Shown here: one piece after another, positions 60,046 through 64,000 of the stretch | How the letters are laid out: every line of letters starts with the position of its first letter | How positions within the stretch are numbered: position 1 is the stretch's first letter | Assembly: GCA_028284665.1 (NCBI GenBank) | Contig: JANQRG010000037.1 | Span: 101,810 to 165,809 of the forward strand | Source of the DNA: Croceivirga sp. | Lineage (GTDB): Bacteria; Bacteroidota; Bacteroidia; Flavobacteriales; Flavobacteriaceae | Length of the DNA: 64,000 bases | Direction of reading: 5' to 3' | Notes under the pieces: model-generated | What the model was told of the DNA's origin: nothing | Database searches by the model: none | What the model saw: only the letters and a program-made list of their open reading frames with translations | Translations under genes and position numbers: made by a program

Positions 60046-60822
60046 ATGACTTTTAAAACCAAACTCTTTACGTGTTTATTGCTTATTGGCGTGCTTGCCG
60101 GTTCTATTGCACAAGAAGAAGAAAGCACCCGATGTGCTGATTACTACAAAGGAACGTATACCCTTAAAAAAGGAAAGACAAAAGAAGGTTACATTTTTAT
60201 AAACGATTGTAAGCCGCATCTTTTTCAGCAAAGTTTACGAGTTATCGATGAAAAAGCGTACACCCGATATAAAAAGGGCAAAAAAATAAAAAAGAAAGCC
60301 ATTGAGAAGTTCAAGGTTAAAGAAATAAAAGCTTTTGCCCTTGAGAATGGACGCACATTTCGTCAGGTAAAATATGTGAACCTTGCCTCAACCACCAAAG
60401 TAGGAATGCTACCGAAACGGTTTTTGCTAGAGGTGGCTGCTGATGGCGATATCGTTGTCTATAAGAAATATTATCGTACGGATAACGGTGTGATTCACGG
60501 AGAAGTTATGGACTCGAAACTTGCCGGTGGACCTGCCCATACCGAGTTTATGAAGAACAATTTTCAAATCTTGATCCAAAAGGATAAATCAAAGAATCCG
60601 AAGAATATCAGGTCGGTTAACATCAAAAACTATTTTGGTGATAATACAGAGATCATCGAGAAATATCAAAACGGCGATTACGAATTCAGAATCCAATTAC
60701 AGCGAGAAGCTGCCTTCGGGTATAACTGTGATATGCTCTTTTTAAATGCGTTAGTTGAAATGGCGAATGACTACAATAAAGGAATTAACACGGAGTTGTC
60801 AAGTAACAGTTTTGATAATTAA
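60046..60822 (+). CDS. Hypothetical secreted protein
   Basis: Signal peptide LLLIGVLAGSIAQEEE; basic repeats. Confidence 0.65.
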   Translation: MTFKTKLFTCLLLIGVLAGSIAQEEESTRCADYYKGTYTLKKGKTKEGYIFINDCKPHLFQQSLRVIDEKAYTRYKKGKKIKKKAIEKFKVKEIKAFALENGRTFRQVKYVNLASTTKVGMLPKRFLLEVAADGDIVVYKKYYRTDNGVIHGEVMDSKLAGGPAHTEFMKNNFQILIQKDKSKNPKNIRSVNIKNYFGDNTEIIEKYQNGDYEFRIQLQREAAFGYNCDMLFLNALVEMANDYNKGINTELSSNSFDN

Positions 60823-60843
60823 ATAACGTTGTGACGTAGCAAA

Positions 60844-60879
60844 AAGGGGATTTGGATCTAACTCCAAATCCTTTTTTTT
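60844..60879 (+). terminator. Intrinsic terminator
   Basis: ggatttgga-tctaac-tccaaatcc-tttttttt. Confidence 0.85.
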
Positions 60880-60898
60880 GTTTTTTACACAATTACTG

Positions 60899-62110
60899 CT
60901 AGAGACGCTGAAGCAGGGCCATATAAAAGCCATCATAGCCACTTTCTGAGGCATATAGCGTTTCTTCTTTTTCAAAGGTGAACGACTTCCCGGCTTCAGA
61001 AGCCAGAAATGCCTGGACTTGCTGTTGGTTTTCCTCTGGTAGGATGGAGCAGGTGGCGTAGACCAATTTCCCCCCGGGTTTTACCATTTTGCTATAGTCA
61101 CGTAGGATATTTTGTTGTGTTTTCTTAACGTTTTGAATAAATTCCGGGGTCAGCTTCCACTTGCTGTCCGGGTTGCGCCTTAGCACCCCTAAACCTGAGC
61201 AGGGGGCATCCAATAAGACCCTGTCCGCCTTCTGATGTAGTTTTTTTATGGTTTTGGTAGAGTCAATCAAACGGGTCTCCAGATTGTGGGCGCCGTTTCT
61301 TCTTGCACGTATTTTGAGTTTCTTCAGCTTACTCTCGTAAATGTCCATGGCAATAAGCTGTCCCTTGTTTTCCATTAGGGCGGCAAGATGAAGGGTTTTG
61401 CCACCCGCACCGGCACAGGCATCCACCACACGATGTCCTGGAGCCACTTCCAGAAAAGGGGCTACTTTCTGGGAGGAGGCGTCCTGTACTTCAAACCAAC
61501 CGTCTTTGAACGCTTGTGTAGAAAAAACATTTTTACGTTCTACCAGTTCTAACCCATCGGGATGGTCAGGAAGGGTAGTAGTAGGGATTCCCGCCTTGTC
61601 CAATACCCGTTGCACCGTGTTTTTTGTTGTTTTTAAGGTATTGGTACGAAGAATTACAGATGCAGGACGATTTAATGCGGCAACTTCCTTGGTCCACAAG
61701 GCTTCTCCTAGCGCTTTTTCGCCCATTGTATCCAACCAATCCGGAAGCGACTCTCGATATTTGCGAATTTTGGAGAGTTGGTCAAAACGGCCTTTAATCC
61801 TTCTGGAAGGTGTACCCTGCAATTGTTTCCAGTCGGGCAAGGGAATACCCCGTAGTACACACCAAACCCCAAACATTCGAAAAAGAGCTTCCCGGGGATA
61901 CGGGATATCCACCTCAACAATTTTTGCATACAACCGCTGCCAGCGTACGATTTCATACGTAGTCTCTGCAATAAAATTCCGATCTCGAACCCCCCAACGC
62001 TTATCGTATTTTAAAACCTTTTCAACCACCTTATCGGCATAATGTTGCTCATTGAAAATGAGATGCAACGCATCAATAACGGCAAAAACCAGGTTTCTGT
62101 GAAGACGCAT
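60899..62110 (-). CDS. RsmB/NOP-family RNA (cytosine-5) methyltransferase
   Basis: VDACAGAGGKTLHLAALM, VLLDAPCSGLGVLRRNPDSKW, LVYATCSILPEEN. Confidence 0.95.
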   Translation of the reverse strand: MRLHRNLVFAVIDALHLIFNEQHYADKVVEKVLKYDKRWGVRDRNFIAETTYEIVRWQRLYAKIVEVDIPYPREALFRMFGVWCVLRGIPLPDWKQLQGTPSRRIKGRFDQLSKIRKYRESLPDWLDTMGEKALGEALWTKEVAALNRPASVILRTNTLKTTKNTVQRVLDKAGIPTTTLPDHPDGLELVERKNVFSTQAFKDGWFEVQDASSQKVAPFLEVAPGHRVVDACAGAGGKTLHLAALMENKGQLIAMDIYESKLKKLKIRARRNGAHNLETRLIDSTKTIKKLHQKADRVLLDAPCSGLGVLRRNPDSKWKLTPEFIQNVKKTQQNILRDYSKMVKPGGKLVYATCSILPEENQQQVQAFLASEAGKSFTFEKEETLYASESGYDGFYMALLQRL

Positions 62111-62187
62111 ACTCGAATTTAAGGAGGCAAAGGTAATGGTAAACTTGAAGAGATTCTAATCGCTACTTTTGAGGAAATCTTACATTC

Positions 62188-63222
62188 ATGCATAAACTAC
62201 TGTTTGCTTTTGGGATAGTTATACTCCTGGTTTCCTGTACACCCAACGAAACATCGCATAATTTTTCTTCTGTTCAAATTGAAACCGTATTCAAGGACTC
62301 GGTAAGTATACGTGCCATAACGCTTTTGGATAACAACACCTTGGCCTTTGCCGGTAGTCAAGGCATCTACGGTAGTGTAGATTTGAGAAAGCATACGGTA
62401 CGGACCAATATACAAACCTATGACACTTTACTTCCGGAGTTCAGAGCCGTAGCACAAACCAAAACCGATTTTTTTATGCTCTCTGTTGCAAATCCGGCAC
62501 TACTTTATAAAACCGGGACAGCAGGGAAAATGGAATTGGTATACACAGAAGAAGGAGAAGGCGTGTTTTACGATGCCATGAAATTCTGGAATGATAGCGA
62601 AGGCATCGCGATTGGCGATAGCAGGAACGGATGCCTTTCCATACTAATTACAAGGGATGGCGGGACTACCTGGAATAAAGTTAAGTGCTCATATCTACCT
62701 CAGGGCGTTGATGGGGAAGGGGCTTTCGCGGCCAGTAATACCAATATTGAAATGATGGGTGATTCGACCTGGATGGCCACTACCGAAAGCCGAATTTATT
62801 TTTCTCCGAATAAAGGTAAAACCTGGAAAATTCAAACTGTACCCATACGCCATAAAAAACCAACCGAGGGCATTTATTCAGTCGATTTTTACAATGCGCT
62901 TTTGGGCGTTGCTATTGGAGGGGATTATACCGATCCTAATGATCCAAGAAGTAATAAAGCGTTGACCACTGACGGCGGTGCAACCTGGAAACTGATTGCC
63001 GATGATAATCCGCCCGGGTACAAAAGTTGCGTGCAATTTGTTCCGAATTCTGGGGGAGAGGATATAGTTGCCTTAGGTTTTTCGGGAATTGCTTATTCGA
63101 ACAATAGGGGAACATCTTGGACATCTTTGAGCGGTGAAGACTTTTACACCATTCGATTTTTAAATGATTCCATAGCGTATGCGGCTGGAAGAAATAGGAT
63201 TTCAAAACTCACTTTTCGGTAA
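62188..63222 (+). CDS. Lipoprotein with Ycf48-like/BNR propeller repeats
   Basis: Lipobox VSCTPN; ITRDGGTTWNKV, FSPNKGKTWKIQ, LTTDGGATWKLI, YSNNRGTSWTSL. Confidence 0.85.
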   Translation: MHKLLFAFGIVILLVSCTPNETSHNFSSVQIETVFKDSVSIRAITLLDNNTLAFAGSQGIYGSVDLRKHTVRTNIQTYDTLLPEFRAVAQTKTDFFMLSVANPALLYKTGTAGKMELVYTEEGEGVFYDAMKFWNDSEGIAIGDSRNGCLSILITRDGGTTWNKVKCSYLPQGVDGEGAFAASNTNIEMMGDSTWMATTESRIYFSPNKGKTWKIQTVPIRHKKPTEGIYSVDFYNALLGVAIGGDYTDPNDPRSNKALTTDGGATWKLIADDNPPGYKSCVQFVPNSGGEDIVALGFSGIAYSNNRGTSWTSLSGEDFYTIRFLNDSIAYAAGRNRISKLTFR

Positions 63223-64000
63223 CTATGCCAATGGCTTTTGTTGCAGTTGAAGGGTAAAGCTATCAGCATCCAATACCGCTTCAACGCCAATAGGAAAAGT
63301 AAAGTTTTCGGTAATGTGCCCAAAACTCATCCCGTAAACGGCAGGAATGCCCATGGGTCCAATTCGGTCCATAACCACTTCTTTTAAGGAAAAAGAGTCA
63401 GAACCTTCTTCTTTGTCACAGTCTTTACACACTCCAAATAGTACGCCAGCCGCTCTTTTAAAACTGGAAGTGGATAATAATTGGGTCAGCATGCGATCGA
63501 TACGATACGGGGCTTCACCAATATCTTCAATACAGACAAGGCAATTGCTGTAATCAATATCGTAATCCGTGCCGTTCATGGCCGATAATAAGGAAAGATT
63601 CCCTCCAACCAATTTACCGGAGGCCTTTCCGGAGGTTATTACATATCTGTCATATACGGGATCCGTCAAGGTCTCTTCATCAAAGTCATAATTTTTTATG
63701 GTGAGTTTTTCCGCAGGGTGCATCACCATGGTTTCTACACTCCCATAGGCATAAGAACCCAATTCAGGCCCCATGGCTCCATGAAAACCGATCAATCCAA
63801 TTTTCTTGTAAAAGGCATTTAGTAAGGCTGTAATGTCACTATATCCTAGAAGGACTTTTGGATTATGTTTGATGACGTCAAAATTGAGCATGTCCAGGAT
63901 ACGTGTGCAACCATAACCTCCGCGAATGCAAAAAATACCCTTAACTTTTGTATTGGTAAACATGTGCATAAGATCTTTGACACGTTCATCATCAGTATTG
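63223..64000 (-). CDS. LD-carboxypeptidase (S66), truncated at right window edge
   Basis: GIFCIRGGYGCTRIL, VLLGYSDITALL, GFHGAMGPE, CIEDIGEAPYRIDRML; frame open past 63969 (NTDDERVKDLMHMFT). Confidence 0.9.
   Translation of the reverse strand, partial: NTDDERVKDLMHMFTNTKVKGIFCIRGGYGCTRILDMLNFDVIKHNPKVLLGYSDITALLNAFYKKIGLIGFHGAMGPELGSYAYGSVETMVMHPAEKLTIKNYDFDEETLTDPVYDRYVITSGKASGKLVGGNLSLLSAMNGTDYDIDYSNCLVCIEDIGEAPYRIDRMLTQLLSTSSFKRAAGVLFGVCKDCDKEEGSDSFSLKEVVMDRIGPMGIPAVYGMSFGHITENFTFPIGVEAVLDADSFTLQLQQKPLA

Noticed and set aside
61398-62042. 214-aa + strand ORF antisense to the RsmB-like methyltransferase
   Set aside because: Ser/Pro-rich shadow translation of a conserved gene, no recognisable motif.
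1-64000. Search by eye for tRNA, rRNA, CRISPR arrays, prophage or restriction-modification genes
   Set aside because: None recognised; intergenic gaps are short or repeat-filled. A tRNAscan/Infernal run would be decisive.

Overview
This 64 kb window is chromosomal DNA that looks like it comes from a marine-type Flavobacteriaceae/Bacteroidota member. That assignment is inference, from DUF5916/DUF6520-type proteins, TAnnTTTG-like -7 boxes and dense intergenic hairpin repeats. It is mostly well-packed housekeeping and catabolic genes: a left-edge truncated CHAT-domain protein; a GH26-like / aspartoacylase-like / MFS / tricorn-like / beta-mannosidase block; an M1 peptidase-arginase-nitrilase-GNAT overlapping cluster; a fused OtsA-OtsB trehalose synthase next to a GH15 hydrolase; a MarR-headed beta-oxidation operon (fadB-like, thiolase, acyl-CoA DH) plus an acyl-CoA ligase; pflB-pflA-OFA transporter; purL; SulP; a GntP-RidA-DSD/DTA-M19 dipeptidase operon; RsmB-type methyltransferase; and a right-edge truncated LD-carboxypeptidase. 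The accessory hot spot is ~36.2-40.2 kb. It holds a RAYT (Y1/HUH transposase) bracketed by a perfect 26-bp inverted pair of REP-like hairpins, a both-ends-truncated ECF sigma fragment fused to an intergenic repeat, a MauE-like / membrane-anchored protein / 4-Cys secreted peptide (DUF6520-like) cassette, a duplicated leader segment without an ORF, and stacked MITE-like repeats. Other notable signals are a 30-bp perfect palindrome over the marR-fad promoter, an in-frame 3x24-bp repeat inserted in purL, a 17-bp direct repeat plus 14-bp palindrome upstream of pflB, and a 49-aa signal-peptide ORF not in the supplied ORF track. No rRNA, tRNA or CRISPR array was recognised.
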